Shown piece by piece: positions 16,265 through 24,579 of a DNA stretch of 36,993 nucleotides. The stretch spans positions 1-36,993 of the forward strand of contig JALWSS010000208.1 of the NCBI GenBank assembly GCA_026993525.1, in the 5' to 3' direction. Each line of letters starts with the position of its first letter. Position 1 is the first letter of the stretch. Source of the DNA: Saprospiraceae bacterium (GTDB taxonomy: Bacteria; Bacteroidota; Bacteroidia; Chitinophagales; Saprospiraceae). The position numbers and the translations under genes are program-made. The notes below the pieces were generated by a model. It did no database searches. It had not been told where the DNA came from and worked only from the letters and a program-made list of their open reading frames with translations.

Positions 16265-17869
16265 ATGAAAGAAAGCGACATTCTCGTTTTGGGCAGCGGC
16301 ATTGCCGGGCTCACCTTCGCCCTGAAAATGGCCCATGCCAGGCCCGATTTGAAAATAATTGCCCTGAGCAAAACCGCCGACACCGAGAGCAACACGGCCT
16401 ACGCCCAGGGGGGTGTGGCCGCCGTGTGGAACCCCGAAGTTGACAGCTACGAAAAGCACATCAGGGACACCCTCATCGCCGGCGACGGCCTTTGCAAGGA
16501 GGACATTGTAAAGATCGTGGTGCACGAGGGGCCGGAGCGCGTGCGGGAAATCATCGAATGGGGGGCCCGTTTTGACAAAAAAGAAAACCAGAAATACGAC
16601 CTGGGCCGCGAGGGCGGCCACAGCGTGAACCGCATCCTGCACTACAAAGACATCACGGGTTGGGAATTGCAGCGCACCCTGCTGGCACAGGTGGAACACA
16701 CCCCCAACCTGGAGGTGCTGGAGCATTATTTCGCCATTGACCTGATCACGCAGCACCACCTGGGCTACACCATCACCAGGGTAACTCCGGGAATTGAATG
16801 CTACGGCGCTTATGCCCTCAACAAAAAAACCGGCGAGATAGAAACCCTCCTGGCCAAAAGCACCGTGGTGGCTACCGGGGGCGCCGGCCAGGTGTACCGC
16901 AACACCACCAACCCCGTCATTGCCACCGGCGACGGCATCGCCATGATGTACCGGGCCAAAGGACGCATCGAGAACATGGAGTTCGTGCAGTTTCACCCTA
17001 CGGCGCTGTACAACCCACAGGGAGAAAATCCTTCCTTTCTTATTTCTGAAGCGGTTCGTGGCTTCGGCGCCATCCTGAAAACCCCTTCCGGCCAGGAGTT
17101 CATGAAGAAGTACGACGAACGGGGCAGCCTGGCACCCAGAGACATCGTGGCCCGGGCCATAGACCGGGAAATGAAGATACTCGGTGCCGAATACATGTGC
17201 CTGGATTGCCGGCACCTGGACAAAGAGGCCTTCCTGGCCCACTTCCCGAACATCTACGAAAAGTGCCTGTCCATCGGCATTGACCCGATGAAGGACATGA
17301 TCCCGGTAACACCGGCCTGCCACTACATGTGCGGGGGCATCCGCACCGATGAGTGGGGCCGCACTTCTGTCAAAAACCTGTATGCCGCCGGAGAGTGTAC
17401 CTGCACCGGCCTGCACGGCGCCAACCGGCTGGCCTCCAACTCACTGCTCGAGGCCATGGTTTTTGCACACCGCATTTTCCTGGACCTGGAAAAGAAAATT
17501 GACAGCCTGCCCCCCGTCAACAAAAACATCCCGGACTGGAATGCCCAGGGTACCACCGAACCCGAAGAACTGGTGCTCATCGTGCAAAGCCTCAAAGAAC
17601 TGAAAGACCTGATGAGCTATTACGTGGGCATCGTTCGCTCCAATGTCCGTCTGAAAAGAGCCGCCGACAGGCTCTACCTCCTCTACCGGGAAACAGAGGA
17701 ACTTTACACACACACCACCCTGTCTCCCCAACTTTGTGAACTGCGAAACCTCATCACCATCGCCTACCTGGTGACCCGCTCCGCCTCCATGCGAAAGGAA
17801 AGCCGGGGCCTCCACTACACTACCGACTACCCGAACAAACTGCCCTTTCTGGACAAAAGCATTTTGTAG
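16265..17869 (+). CDS. nadB: L-aspartate oxidase
   Basis: This 534-residue flavoprotein oxidises L-aspartate to iminoaspartate, the first step of de novo NAD synthesis. The FAD dinucleotide-binding GSGIAG is near residue 11, followed by SNTAYAQGGVAAVW, the active-site and substrate region REGGHSVNRILH, and GEC-TGLHGANRLASNSLLEA near the FAD end, all typical of NadB and distinguishing it from succinate dehydrogenase by its soluble stand-alone context. I chose the ATG at 16265 (MKESDILVLGSGIAG); an in-frame GTG at 16196 would add a non-conserved 23 residues and precede the likely promoter box. nadA and nadC are not nearby. The stop TAG opens an array of TTGATTTG/TTGAAGTG repeats. Confidence 0.97.
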   Translation: MKESDILVLGSGIAGLTFALKMAHARPDLKIIALSKTADTESNTAYAQGGVAAVWNPEVDSYEKHIRDTLIAGDGLCKEDIVKIVVHEGPERVREIIEWGARFDKKENQKYDLGREGGHSVNRILHYKDITGWELQRTLLAQVEHTPNLEVLEHYFAIDLITQHHLGYTITRVTPGIECYGAYALNKKTGEIETLLAKSTVVATGGAGQVYRNTTNPVIATGDGIAMMYRAKGRIENMEFVQFHPTALYNPQGENPSFLISEAVRGFGAILKTPSGQEFMKKYDERGSLAPRDIVARAIDREMKILGAEYMCLDCRHLDKEAFLAHFPNIYEKCLSIGIDPMKDMIPVTPACHYMCGGIRTDEWGRTSVKNLYAAGECTCTGLHGANRLASNSLLEAMVFAHRIFLDLEKKIDSLPPVNKNIPDWNAQGTTEPEELVLIVQSLKELKDLMSYYVGIVRSNVRLKRAADRLYLLYRETEELYTHTTLSPQLCELRNLITIAYLVTRSASMRKESRGLHYTTDYPNKLPFLDKSIL

Positions 17870-17928
17870 ATTGTTGATTTGTTGATTTGTTGAAGTGTTG
17901 AAGTGTTGAAGTGTTGAAGTGTTGAAGG
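17867..17928 (+). repeat. Octamer array beginning at the nadB stop codon
   Basis: After TTGTAG the sequence runs TTGTTGAT, TTGTTGAT, then about five copies of GTTGAAGT. The stop codon itself fits the unit loosely. Each unit carries a TGA. Confidence 0.8.
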
Positions 17929-17959
17929 GGGGTAGGATCAGACGTTGCGGTGCAGGTTC

Positions 17960-17980
17960 AGACGTTGCGGTGCAACGTCT
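17960..17980 (+). terminator. Perfect hairpin downstream of nadB
   Basis: AGACGTTGC pairs with GCAACGTCT around a 3-base loop. The left arm plus loop (GACGTTGCGGTGCA) is also present as a direct repeat at 17941-17954. There is no T-tract, so it could be a terminator or a fold of unknown role. Confidence 0.45.
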
Positions 17981-18175
17981 CTACTCCCTACTCTCTACTC
18001 TTTAAAACCACAGAGTTGAACAGAGTAACGGTCCCTACTCCCTACACTCTACTCCCTACTCCCTACTCCCTACTCCCTACTCCCTACTCCCTACTCCCTA
18101 CTCCCTACTCCCTACTCCCTACTCCCTACTCCCTACTCCCTACTCCCTACTCCCTACTCCCTACTCCCTACTCCA
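17981..18175. repeat. Heptamer array ACTCCCT, about 17-18 perfect copies
   Basis: Bases 18051-18174 are an uninterrupted run of ACTCCCT units; 17981-18050 hold imperfect copies and a CACAGAGTTGAACAGAG segment. The other strand reads GGGAGTA with a TAG in each unit. The array lies between nadB and the next gene on the same strand. A long open frame over it only encodes a repeated LLPTPYS and is not a gene. Perfect copies suggest recent slippage and likely length variation. Confidence 0.9.
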
Positions 18176-18357
18176 AAAGTCAGGTTTCTGATTTCGCTTC
18201 GCAATGCAAATTCCTGGCAGCGAATTGGAGGTTTTATTAGTTTAAGCCCTGAAACACAGTAAATAGCTGAATTCCGGAACCTGTGAGAATAAGGAATTGG
18301 ATGCGGAAACAGGCAGTTGAAGTCAGGTTTTGGAACGGCACATTTCACACAGGACCC

Positions 18358-19899
18358 ATGCCCAAGACCCCTTCGGATAAACTGTACAAACTCATCAAGT
18401 CGCTGTCGAGTGGGGAGAAGCGCTATTTCAAGATATACATCAACCGAAAGGAAGATTCCAACAGCAAGTACGTGCAGCTCTTCGATGCCATCTACGCACA
18501 GGAGGAATTTGACGACGAGGCACTCCGGCTTGAGATTTACGGAAACGAGCAGGTGGAGGGCCGCAAGTTTTCGGAACTGAAAGCCTACCTCTACCAACTG
18601 GTACTGAAAAGCCTGGAGAGCTACGACGAAAAATCTTCCATTGACTACCGGCTGAAGGGCTACCTGCTGGGTGTGAGAACCCTGTTCCGGCGCTCTTTTT
18701 TTGACGATTGCAAAGACCTGCTGTACAAAGCCAAAAAGGTGGCCACGGAATACGAGCATTTTACCTCCCTGATTGAAATACTGGAATGGGAAAAACGCAT
18801 CGCCTATGCCCAAACGGACATCGCCTGGCTGGACCGGGAACTCAACCGCATTTCTGAAGAAGAAGCTCACTGGGCCAACTGCCTGAGTAATTTCGTGGCT
18901 TACCGGAACCTGTTTTTCAACATGCTGCTCAACGTGCGGAAAGAGGTGTCGAGGAGCCCGGAACAACTGGCCCAAATGCGCAAACTGATGGCACAGCCCC
19001 TGATGCAGGACGAAGCCCAGGCCTTGTCTTTTTCAGCCCGGGTGATGTACCACCGGATCAACTCCATCTACCATTTTACGGCGTCGGAATTCGAGGCCTT
19101 TTACCGCTCCAGCAAGCAACTGGTGGAACTGATGGAAAGCCACCCCCACTTGCTCAAAGAGGATGTATCGGAATACATCTCCGCCCTCAACAACCACATC
19201 ATCAGTTGCGGGCGGCTGCAACGATACGAGGAGGTGGAACAAACCCTCAAAAAGCTGAAAGCCGTGAAGCCCCTGACCAAAGACGACGAGGCCAAAATCC
19301 ACCGCCAGTATTACCAGAACAAGTTCCGGCTTTGCATCAGCAGCGGAGATTTTGACGAAGGGAAAAAGGCGCTGGAAGCGCACCTGCGGGAAGTAGAGAA
19401 ATTTGACCAGGCGCAGTTCAGCAAAGGCAACTTTTACCTGCAATACTTCTGCATTTATTTTGGCTGCGGTGAATACGAAAAAGCCCTGGATGCCCTCAAC
19501 GACTGGCTCAGCCTTTCGGGCAGTGTAGAGCGCAAAGACCTCCAGAGCCTGGCACGCATCCTCAACCTCATCATTCACTACGAGCTGGGAAACAGCCTGC
19601 TGTTGGAGAGCCTGCTGCGCTCCACGTACCGGTACTTGTCACGGGAAAACCGCTTGTCGGAATTTGAGCGGAAGATGATGACCTTCATCCGGGACATGAA
19701 CAAGCCATTGAGGAAGAAAGAGCGGATCGCCTCGTTTGAGGCCGTGAAAGAAGAGTTCGGGCACTTGCGGTCGCAGCCGGCCCACAGCGTTTTCCAGCTG
19801 TTTGATATTGTGTCGTGGATAGAAAGCAAGGTGAGCGGAAAACCCTTCTCTCAGGTGGTGAAAGAAAGGTTTGAGAATGAGCTTCGCAAACGAGGCTGA
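18358..19899 (+). CDS. Large alpha-helical repeat protein of unknown function
   Basis: This 513-residue cytosolic protein starts at MPKTPSDKLYKLIKSLSSGE; an in-frame ATG at 18283 would add 25 residues of poor character. There is no signal peptide or membrane segment. The sequence is almost entirely helical, with TPR-like pairs such as SGDFDEGKKALEAHLREVEK and CGEYEKALDALNDWLSLSG, so it probably acts as a protein-binding scaffold. The N-terminal motif KLIKSLSSGEKRYFKIYI seems to define the family, which I associate with Saprospiria-like genomes without knowing a function. Its stop abuts that of a small convergent gene. Confidence 0.82.
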   Translation: MPKTPSDKLYKLIKSLSSGEKRYFKIYINRKEDSNSKYVQLFDAIYAQEEFDDEALRLEIYGNEQVEGRKFSELKAYLYQLVLKSLESYDEKSSIDYRLKGYLLGVRTLFRRSFFDDCKDLLYKAKKVATEYEHFTSLIEILEWEKRIAYAQTDIAWLDRELNRISEEEAHWANCLSNFVAYRNLFFNMLLNVRKEVSRSPEQLAQMRKLMAQPLMQDEAQALSFSARVMYHRINSIYHFTASEFEAFYRSSKQLVELMESHPHLLKEDVSEYISALNNHIISCGRLQRYEEVEQTLKKLKAVKPLTKDDEAKIHRQYYQNKFRLCISSGDFDEGKKALEAHLREVEKFDQAQFSKGNFYLQYFCIYFGCGEYEKALDALNDWLSLSGSVERKDLQSLARILNLIIHYELGNSLLLESLLRSTYRYLSRENRLSEFERKMMTFIRDMNKPLRKKERIASFEAVKEEFGHLRSQPAHSVFQLFDIVSWIESKVSGKPFSQVVKERFENELRKRG

Positions 19900-19905
19900 T
19901 CAGCC
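19894..19905. other. Palindrome GGCTGATCAGCC carrying both stop codons of convergent genes
   Basis: The plus-strand gene stops with TGA at 19897-19899 and the minus-strand gene stops with TCA (TGA) at 19900-19902. The two stop codons form the centre of a perfect 12-base palindrome with no spacer. Confidence 0.7.
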
Positions 19906-20115
19906 GCCGTACTTCAATTTGGTATTGAGCAAGCTGAAGCTGGCAGTGGGCTGGGGAGTGAAGCCTTCGTTGCGGATGTCCACGTCGTCCCAGTTGATGT
20001 AGCCGTATGAACCACTGGTGGAAGGGATGTAGTTGCGGCCGCCTTTTGCTTTAAGGGCCTCATTGCGATCGAGGGCCTGGCTGCGAAAATCTTTAAGTGT
20101 CAACTTCTTTTTCAT
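19900..20115 (-). CDS. Small 71-residue peptide of unknown function
   Basis: The frame begins MKKKLTLKDFRSQALDRNEA, a basic, helix-prone leader-like segment, and continues into a Ser/Thr/Gly/Asn/Asp-rich part (STSGSYGYINWDDVD) ending LKYGG. It has no cysteine, no signal peptide and no membrane segment. The MKKK-LTL-DF opening recalls leader regions of Bacteroidota peptide precursors, but no modification enzyme, ABC exporter or protease gene is adjacent, so a RiPP role is speculative. The start at 20115 is chosen over a longer frame (20292) because of the MKKKLTL start. Bases 20116-20329 upstream show no second gene. Confidence 0.6.
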   Translation of the reverse strand: MKKKLTLKDFRSQALDRNEALKAKGGRNYIPSTSGSYGYINWDDVDIRNEGFTPQPTASFSLLNTKLKYGG

Positions 20116-20329
20116 ACTGCAAACGTTTTGCGGGTTCTGTACAAAAAGGCGATTTCTCACCCAGCTTAAAATTACGGTGGGGTTGCATGCAGGAGCAGCC
20201 AAAATAAATGATAAGTCAGAATGCTGATCATGCACACACCTGAAAGTTCGCTTGCGAAGATAACCAAAAAACGCTCCCGGTACCAATCCCAATTGTCAGG
20301 CGAACAACTCCAGGCGCAAATAATGCCCG

Positions 20330-22627
20330 TCACTTACTTTCCACAACCACCAGCTTACCGGCAGGCCTGCCATTGAACAATACCAAATACAAGCCGGGAT
20401 ACCAACCCGAAACATCCAGGGCAATTGATCCGGACAGGGCAACCCTGACCACGGGTCGTCCGGTCAGGTCGGTGATCAGGAGCGCTCCGTTTGGTGTGTT
20501 TTTCGTCGAAAAAATGACCTGGCTGCCGGCTGGGTTGGGGTAATAGGTCAGCATTTCCAGCGGGGCTTCCCGGGTGGGGGTTGCGCAGGCCGCATCGTTG
20601 CCGGAGGCGAAGGAAGGCTCATTGGTGCTGAAGGGGCCGGTACCGTTGGGGCAACGGGAGAATGCAATGTCTTCGGCCAGGGGGGGGAAAACCACCTCGT
20701 CGGCCACCTGAAGGTTGGGGTTGAGCAGTTGCAGTTGCTCTCCGCCGGCAGAGAGTTTGAACGAAGCGTGCAGGCCGGCCTGGCCGGTATCGTTGTCAGC
20801 CCAGACGACGAGGTAGGCGCCGGGGTCGAGGAACACGCCATTTGGGAAGGTCCATTTGGCGGGCAGCAGGGGGTCATCGGTCAGGTGCCAGCCGCTGAGG
20901 TCAATGGTTTGTGAGCTGTTGTTGTAGAGTTCTATCCAGTCGTCGTACTCGCCGTCCTGGTCGGCGACGGTGCTGTTGTTTCTGGCCATCAGTTCATTGA
21001 TCACCACGTTGGCAGCCGTTGAAAGGGAGTAGTACACATGGGCCGCCTTTTCCGGCAGGAATTGTCCGGCCAGGTCATTTTCGGCATAGAAAAAGTACTG
21101 CCCGCCACCGGCGTTCACCGGCAGCACCACCCCGTAAACCAGGTCACCGGCAGCGCCGTCGCCGTGCAGTCCGTCGTCGGAAAGCTGGTAGTATTTGAAT
21201 ACCTCTTTGACATTGGATCGGAAACCCAGCCAGACGTCGGCGGCCTCGTCCAGTTCCACCGTGAACACGGCGTTTTCTCCGGGGGCGGGCACTGCCGGGC
21301 TGTGGCCCGGGTTGCTCAGTGTTGGGGGCTGGTATTGCCATTCGGGCAGGGATTGTAGCCAGGCCACCCGCCCGTCCATCAGTTCCAGCAAGCCGTAGGC
21401 ATCGTAGCCATCGTAGCTGTCCACCACCGCAGTGGTGAGGTTGTCTTCAAAATCCTGAAAACTGTAGAGGTTGTTGGGGTCGCTTTGCAGCTCGTCGGAA
21501 ATGAAATCCTGCAACTGACCGGCCCTGTTTTCCAGCCAGCCGGAGGAGACCAGTTCCTGCACCATGGTGCGGTAGTGGGCCAGGTACATCCGGCGCCAGG
21601 TTGCCTGGCCCAGCAGTGCCTGCAGCAAGGGCTTTTGCGGGTCGTCTTCTCCCTGCCAGGGACTCAGTTGCTGAAAAAAGCTGAGCGGGGGCTGGGCGCC
21701 GGCAGCGGCATCCACATCCACCCAGGGGTATTTGGCGAAGGACTCGTTGAGGTCATCCGGTACCGGCACGAAACGGCCGTCAGCGGTGGAGCCCAGGTAG
21801 TAATTGCGGGCGCCGGCTCCCAGATAGCTGTCGAGGTTCACGAACAGGTTGTTGAACACCGACCACCACAGCATGCGGTCGAGGTCAAAGTATTGGTCGG
21901 TGGCGGCGGGGTTGTTGGCAAGGGTCTGTGCGGCAGCGATGAGGGCTTCCCAGCCGGTGTTTGACTGCATTTCGTAATGATCGAAATAACAGGCAACGCC
22001 GGGCCCCAGGTATTCCAGGGATGCCCCATGCCCCACCGAGCAGCCAAAAGGCGGGTTTTGCGGAACGGCGTCAAAATCATACGAAGGGTTGCATTCAAAG
22101 CGCGGGGCATCGGGATCGAGCTGGAGCGCTCTTTCAAAGAAGCTTGCGTTGATGCTTTCCACGTTGGCGTACAGGCCGTGGTAAGCACCGTTGACGAACA
22201 CCCTGGCGTAATTGGCACGAGGGGCTTCCATGAATTGCCGTGCGGCCTCCAGCGACAATACCTCCCTGAGAAAGGAGGGGTCTTTGGCCCCGTTGGAGAG
22301 TTTGAGCACTTCGATGCCTTCGTAATCCTGGTTTTTTACATGGTCCAGCTTGATGTTGAGGGGGTTCTTGGGGTTGTCGGGATGGTAGGTGCCTCCGCCC
22401 CGGTAGCGCACCCCCACGCTGTCGAAACTGACGCCGTTGATCTCCACGGTGGCCAGCAGGCGCTCGCCGTTGCCGGCGGCGTAGTAATTGTCCAGGATGG
22501 CGTCCCAGTTGCTTTGCTCAAAATTGATTTCTATCGTCGCAATGACGAGCGGGCTGTAGAGGGGTTGCGAAGCGAGTTGCGAAGCGAAGAAAAAGAAGAT
22601 GAAGATGCAGGGGTACAGGCGGCTCAT
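20330..22627 (-). CDS. CotH kinase-family protein with lamin-tail domain and T9SS sorting signal
   Basis: This 765-residue secreted protein has a signal peptide (MSRLYPCIFIFFFFASQLAS). Residues about 30-400 form a CotH domain, seen from VRYRGGGTYH, IKLDHVKNQDYEG and GLYANVESINASFFERAL; CotH proteins are atypical kinases that phosphorylate surface proteins in spore-formers. Near residue 540 a lamin-tail domain begins (VVINELMARNNS, DDWIELYNNSSQTIDLSGWH). The last 75 or so residues are a type A T9SS sorting domain (YYPNPAGSQVIF, ITDLTGRPV, GWYPGLYLVLF). It is therefore probably exported by T9SS and attached to the surface. Starts at 22627 and 22639 are both possible; a longer frame would overlap the divergent gene's promoter. 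Confidence 0.92.
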   Translation of the reverse strand: MSRLYPCIFIFFFFASQLASQPLYSPLVIATIEINFEQSNWDAILDNYYAAGNGERLLATVEINGVSFDSVGVRYRGGGTYHPDNPKNPLNIKLDHVKNQDYEGIEVLKLSNGAKDPSFLREVLSLEAARQFMEAPRANYARVFVNGAYHGLYANVESINASFFERALQLDPDAPRFECNPSYDFDAVPQNPPFGCSVGHGASLEYLGPGVACYFDHYEMQSNTGWEALIAAAQTLANNPAATDQYFDLDRMLWWSVFNNLFVNLDSYLGAGARNYYLGSTADGRFVPVPDDLNESFAKYPWVDVDAAAGAQPPLSFFQQLSPWQGEDDPQKPLLQALLGQATWRRMYLAHYRTMVQELVSSGWLENRAGQLQDFISDELQSDPNNLYSFQDFEDNLTTAVVDSYDGYDAYGLLELMDGRVAWLQSLPEWQYQPPTLSNPGHSPAVPAPGENAVFTVELDEAADVWLGFRSNVKEVFKYYQLSDDGLHGDGAAGDLVYGVVLPVNAGGGQYFFYAENDLAGQFLPEKAAHVYYSLSTAANVVINELMARNNSTVADQDGEYDDWIELYNNSSQTIDLSGWHLTDDPLLPAKWTFPNGVFLDPGAYLVVWADNDTGQAGLHASFKLSAGGEQLQLLNPNLQVADEVVFPPLAEDIAFSRCPNGTGPFSTNEPSFASGNDAACATPTREAPLEMLTYYPNPAGSQVIFSTKNTPNGALLITDLTGRPVVRVALSGSIALDVSGWYPGLYLVLFNGRPAGKLVVVESK

Positions 22628-22645
22628 AGTGGTCGGCATTTTGGC

Positions 22646-22653
22646 CAAAGGTA
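22646..22653 (-). promoter_or_regulatory. Candidate -7 box for the CotH gene
   Basis: On the minus strand this reads TACCTTTG, a perfect TAnnTTTG, about 19 bases before the ATG at 22627. It would give a very short leader. No TTTG is present at -33. Confidence 0.35.
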
Positions 22654-22762
22654 GGCATAGGCCCGCTGCATTTTTTCGAAAAAGCGCCAAAAGCCACGCC
22701 GCGACAAAGGCCGGTGAACCGAAAGCACCCGCAGAATGCCTGCCAGTGCCGGCAGTTTGCAG

Positions 22763-22770
22763 TACCTTTG
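22763..22770 (+). promoter_or_regulatory. Candidate -7 box for the duplicated-motif membrane protein
   Basis: TACCTTTG, a perfect TAnnTTTG, lies about 88 bases before the ATG at 22859. The -33 element is not recognisable. Confidence 0.4.
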
Positions 22771-22858
22771 CCGCCGCTTTTGCAAAACGGTAGCAAGGGA
22801 GAGGAAGCCATCGGGCATTTTGCGAAGCGAAACCACTAATAAACAACCACTTAGAGTC

Positions 22859-23689
22859 ATGCACGCACTCATCGCCGTAATTACCGGTTTGCTATCCGGA
22901 TTGCACGCTTCCACCTGGGGTATGTACAAAGACAGCCCGCACGAGGGATTTTCGTGGGGCAAATATGTTCGCAGCGCCATCATCGGAGCCATCTTCGGCC
23001 CCATCGTATGGAAGCTGACGGGGCTGGACCTGGGCACACCCGCCGGCATCTTTCTGCTCTGGGGAGCCAACTACATGGCCGAGCGCCTGACCCTGGAAGT
23101 GTGGAAGACCTTCCTGCGTTCTGAAGACCAGTCAAAATACTTCATCCCCATGCAACTGCACGTGATGGGCCGGGTGGTGGAGAGCCGCCGGGCCCGCTAC
23201 CTGGCAGCGCTAGCTTATGTGGGTGGCATCATACTGGTGGGCTGGGGCATCATCAGCCTGTGGCAAGCCTGGAAGGCCGGTGATGTGAGCATCAACCCCT
23301 ACCTCGTTCTGTTGCTGTTGAGTGTGGGTGGCTGGGTGTCGGCATTCGGCGGTGCCTGGAAAGACGCTCCCATCGAGGGTTTTGAAACCTTCAAGTTTTT
23401 CCGCAGCCCCGGCATTGCTTATTTCTACGCCTGGGTGGCCGGCAACCTGACCGACAACTGGGTGGTCATCGCCATGTGCTCCATTGGCTTCACCGTGGCC
23501 AGCATCGAAACCTACAAGACCTTTTTCTTTCCGTCAAAACCACGTGGTAAATTTGCCGGCAAGCCAATCCTGTTCCCTGATATGGTGCAACGCCGCAAAC
23601 CCTTTGCCTGGCTGTATGTGGCCATCTGGGTGTTCGTCATCACAACGGCAGTGCTGGCTTTCACCGGTGAGCACCAGGGCCTGGTTTGA
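22859..23689 (+). CDS. Polytopic membrane protein with an internal repeat, unknown function
   Basis: This 276-residue protein has about seven hydrophobic segments. A motif occurs twice: STWGMYKDSPHEGFSWGKYVRS near residues 18-40 and AFGGAWKDAPIEGFETFKFF near 160-182, each next to a membrane span (consensus WKDxPxEGF--K--RS). This suggests an old duplication of a half-unit of about 140 residues. I recognise no family. The ATG at 22859 is chosen because it starts the first hydrophobic segment and follows a promoter box; a frame from 22736 would run through that box. The next gene follows 30 bases later and may be co-transcribed. Confidence 0.82.
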   Translation: MHALIAVITGLLSGLHASTWGMYKDSPHEGFSWGKYVRSAIIGAIFGPIVWKLTGLDLGTPAGIFLLWGANYMAERLTLEVWKTFLRSEDQSKYFIPMQLHVMGRVVESRRARYLAALAYVGGIILVGWGIISLWQAWKAGDVSINPYLVLLLLSVGGWVSAFGGAWKDAPIEGFETFKFFRSPGIAYFYAWVAGNLTDNWVVIAMCSIGFTVASIETYKTFFFPSKPRGKFAGKPILFPDMVQRRKPFAWLYVAIWVFVITTAVLAFTGEHQGLV

Positions 23690-23719
23690 CAGCTTTCTTC
23701 CTTCGGTAAAAACCAAGAC

Positions 23720-24175
23720 ATGCACAGGATATCCAGCAACTGGACCTTGTTTCTGAAAATCTTCCTGCCCACCTTCTGGATGGTGTTCTTCGGGGCCCTC
23801 ACCATCGGCCTTTGGATGGTGAACACACCCTACTTCGGCAACATCCCGGCCATGCCCTTCAAACTCGGTATGACCGTTTTTTTTCTCGCCGGAACGGCCG
23901 GCCTGTACTTCACCCTCATGCAATTGCTGCGCGTTGACCTGGACGAAAAACACCTCTTCGTAAGCAACTACTTCAAGACCTACCGCTACCCTTTCACGGA
24001 CATTGAAAACATCGTTGAACGCGACATCGGATTCTTCCACCTGGTACGCATCCAGCTCAAAGGCAAAGGCCGTTTTGGCTCCCGAATCAGTTTCCTCCTC
24101 GACGATTCCATGCTCCGGGCTTTCTTGCAAAAACACCCGGAAACAGCCGCCCAACTGCCCTTTGTGAGGAAGTGA
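23720..24175 (+). CDS. Small membrane protein, two transmembrane helices, unknown function
   Basis: This 151-residue protein has two hydrophobic helices (LFLKIFLPTFWMVFFGALTI and LGMTVFFLAGTAGLYFTLMQ) followed by a cytosolic part of about 85 residues with alternating beta-like segments (HLFVSNYFKTYRYPFTDIEN, VRIQLKGKGRFGSRISFLL), resembling a PH-like or bacterial PH-domain protein. It follows the polytopic membrane gene by 30 bases, so a shared operon is likely. Its last codons, GTGAGGAAGTGA, belong to the tandem array that continues downstream, so the ending VRK may come from the repeat. Confidence 0.75.
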   Translation: MHRISSNWTLFLKIFLPTFWMVFFGALTIGLWMVNTPYFGNIPAMPFKLGMTVFFLAGTAGLYFTLMQLLRVDLDEKHLFVSNYFKTYRYPFTDIENIVERDIGFFHLVRIQLKGKGRFGSRISFLLDDSMLRAFLQKHPETAAQLPFVRK

Positions 24176-24300
24176 GGAAGTGAGGAATTGAGGAATTGAG
24201 GAACTGAGGAACTGAGGAACTGAGCCTGTCCGGCCCGTCTGGCCGCCGGACAGGCTGGCGCCAGGCCAGACGGGGAACTGAGGAACTGAGGAAGTGAGGT
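24164..24300 (+). repeat. GAGGAACTGAGG-type array overlapping the gene end
   Basis: Units of 8-9 bases (TGAGGAAG, TGAGGAAT, TGAGGAAC) run from inside the last codons to 24223 and resume at 24275-24298. Between them, CCTGTCCGG and CCGGACAGG (about 24225-24254) form a hairpin, followed by a CTGGCGCCAG palindrome. No gene is seen from 24176 to 24579. Confidence 0.8.
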
Positions 24301-24330
24301 AGGAGTCCACTGCAAAAAGTGGTATTTCCA

Positions 24331-24412
24331 ATCCCGAGGCTCCCGAATGCTTTCGGGATCGGGATGGAAAGTTGACAAATAATTGAATGTTCAACCCCGA
24401 AAGCTTTCGGGG
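24331..24412. repeat. Palindromes of the CCCGA...TCGGG type
   Basis: A nested double stem, ATCCCGA/TCGGGAT (24331-24337 with 24359-24365) around TCCCGAA/TTCGGGA (24341-24347 with 24352-24358), is followed by a perfect 18-base palindrome CCCCGAAAGCTTTCGGGG at 24395-24412. Its core CCGAAAGCTTTCGG recurs at 28217-28230. Confidence 0.75.
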
Positions 24413-24510
24413 GATTACAATCAACGACGTATCACAATCCCGAGAGAAGCTCGGAAAAAAAAACCATTAAAAAACCTCACAAAAACCTGCTTTTCTTCGG
24501 AAAAGCAACA

Positions 24511-24544
24511 TTTGCAGAGCTCTCAAACAATTGCCTTAATCTTG
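24511..24544 (+). promoter_or_regulatory. Candidate promoter for the ABC-F gene
   Basis: TTTG (24511-24514) and TAATCTTG (24537-24544, one mismatch to TAnnTTTG) are 22 bases apart, at the upper end of accepted spacing. The ATG lies 36 bases after the box. Confidence 0.5.
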
Positions 24545-24579
24545 CCGGCCAAACGGGAAATGAAACACTTCGCTTCGCA

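Noticed and set aside
16160-17416. Open frame on the minus strand opposite nadB
   Set aside because: Shadow of nadB, with biased composition and no domain signal.
17950-18240. Open frame encoding repeated LLPTPYS
   Set aside because: It only translates the ACTCCCT heptamer array; no start context or homology.
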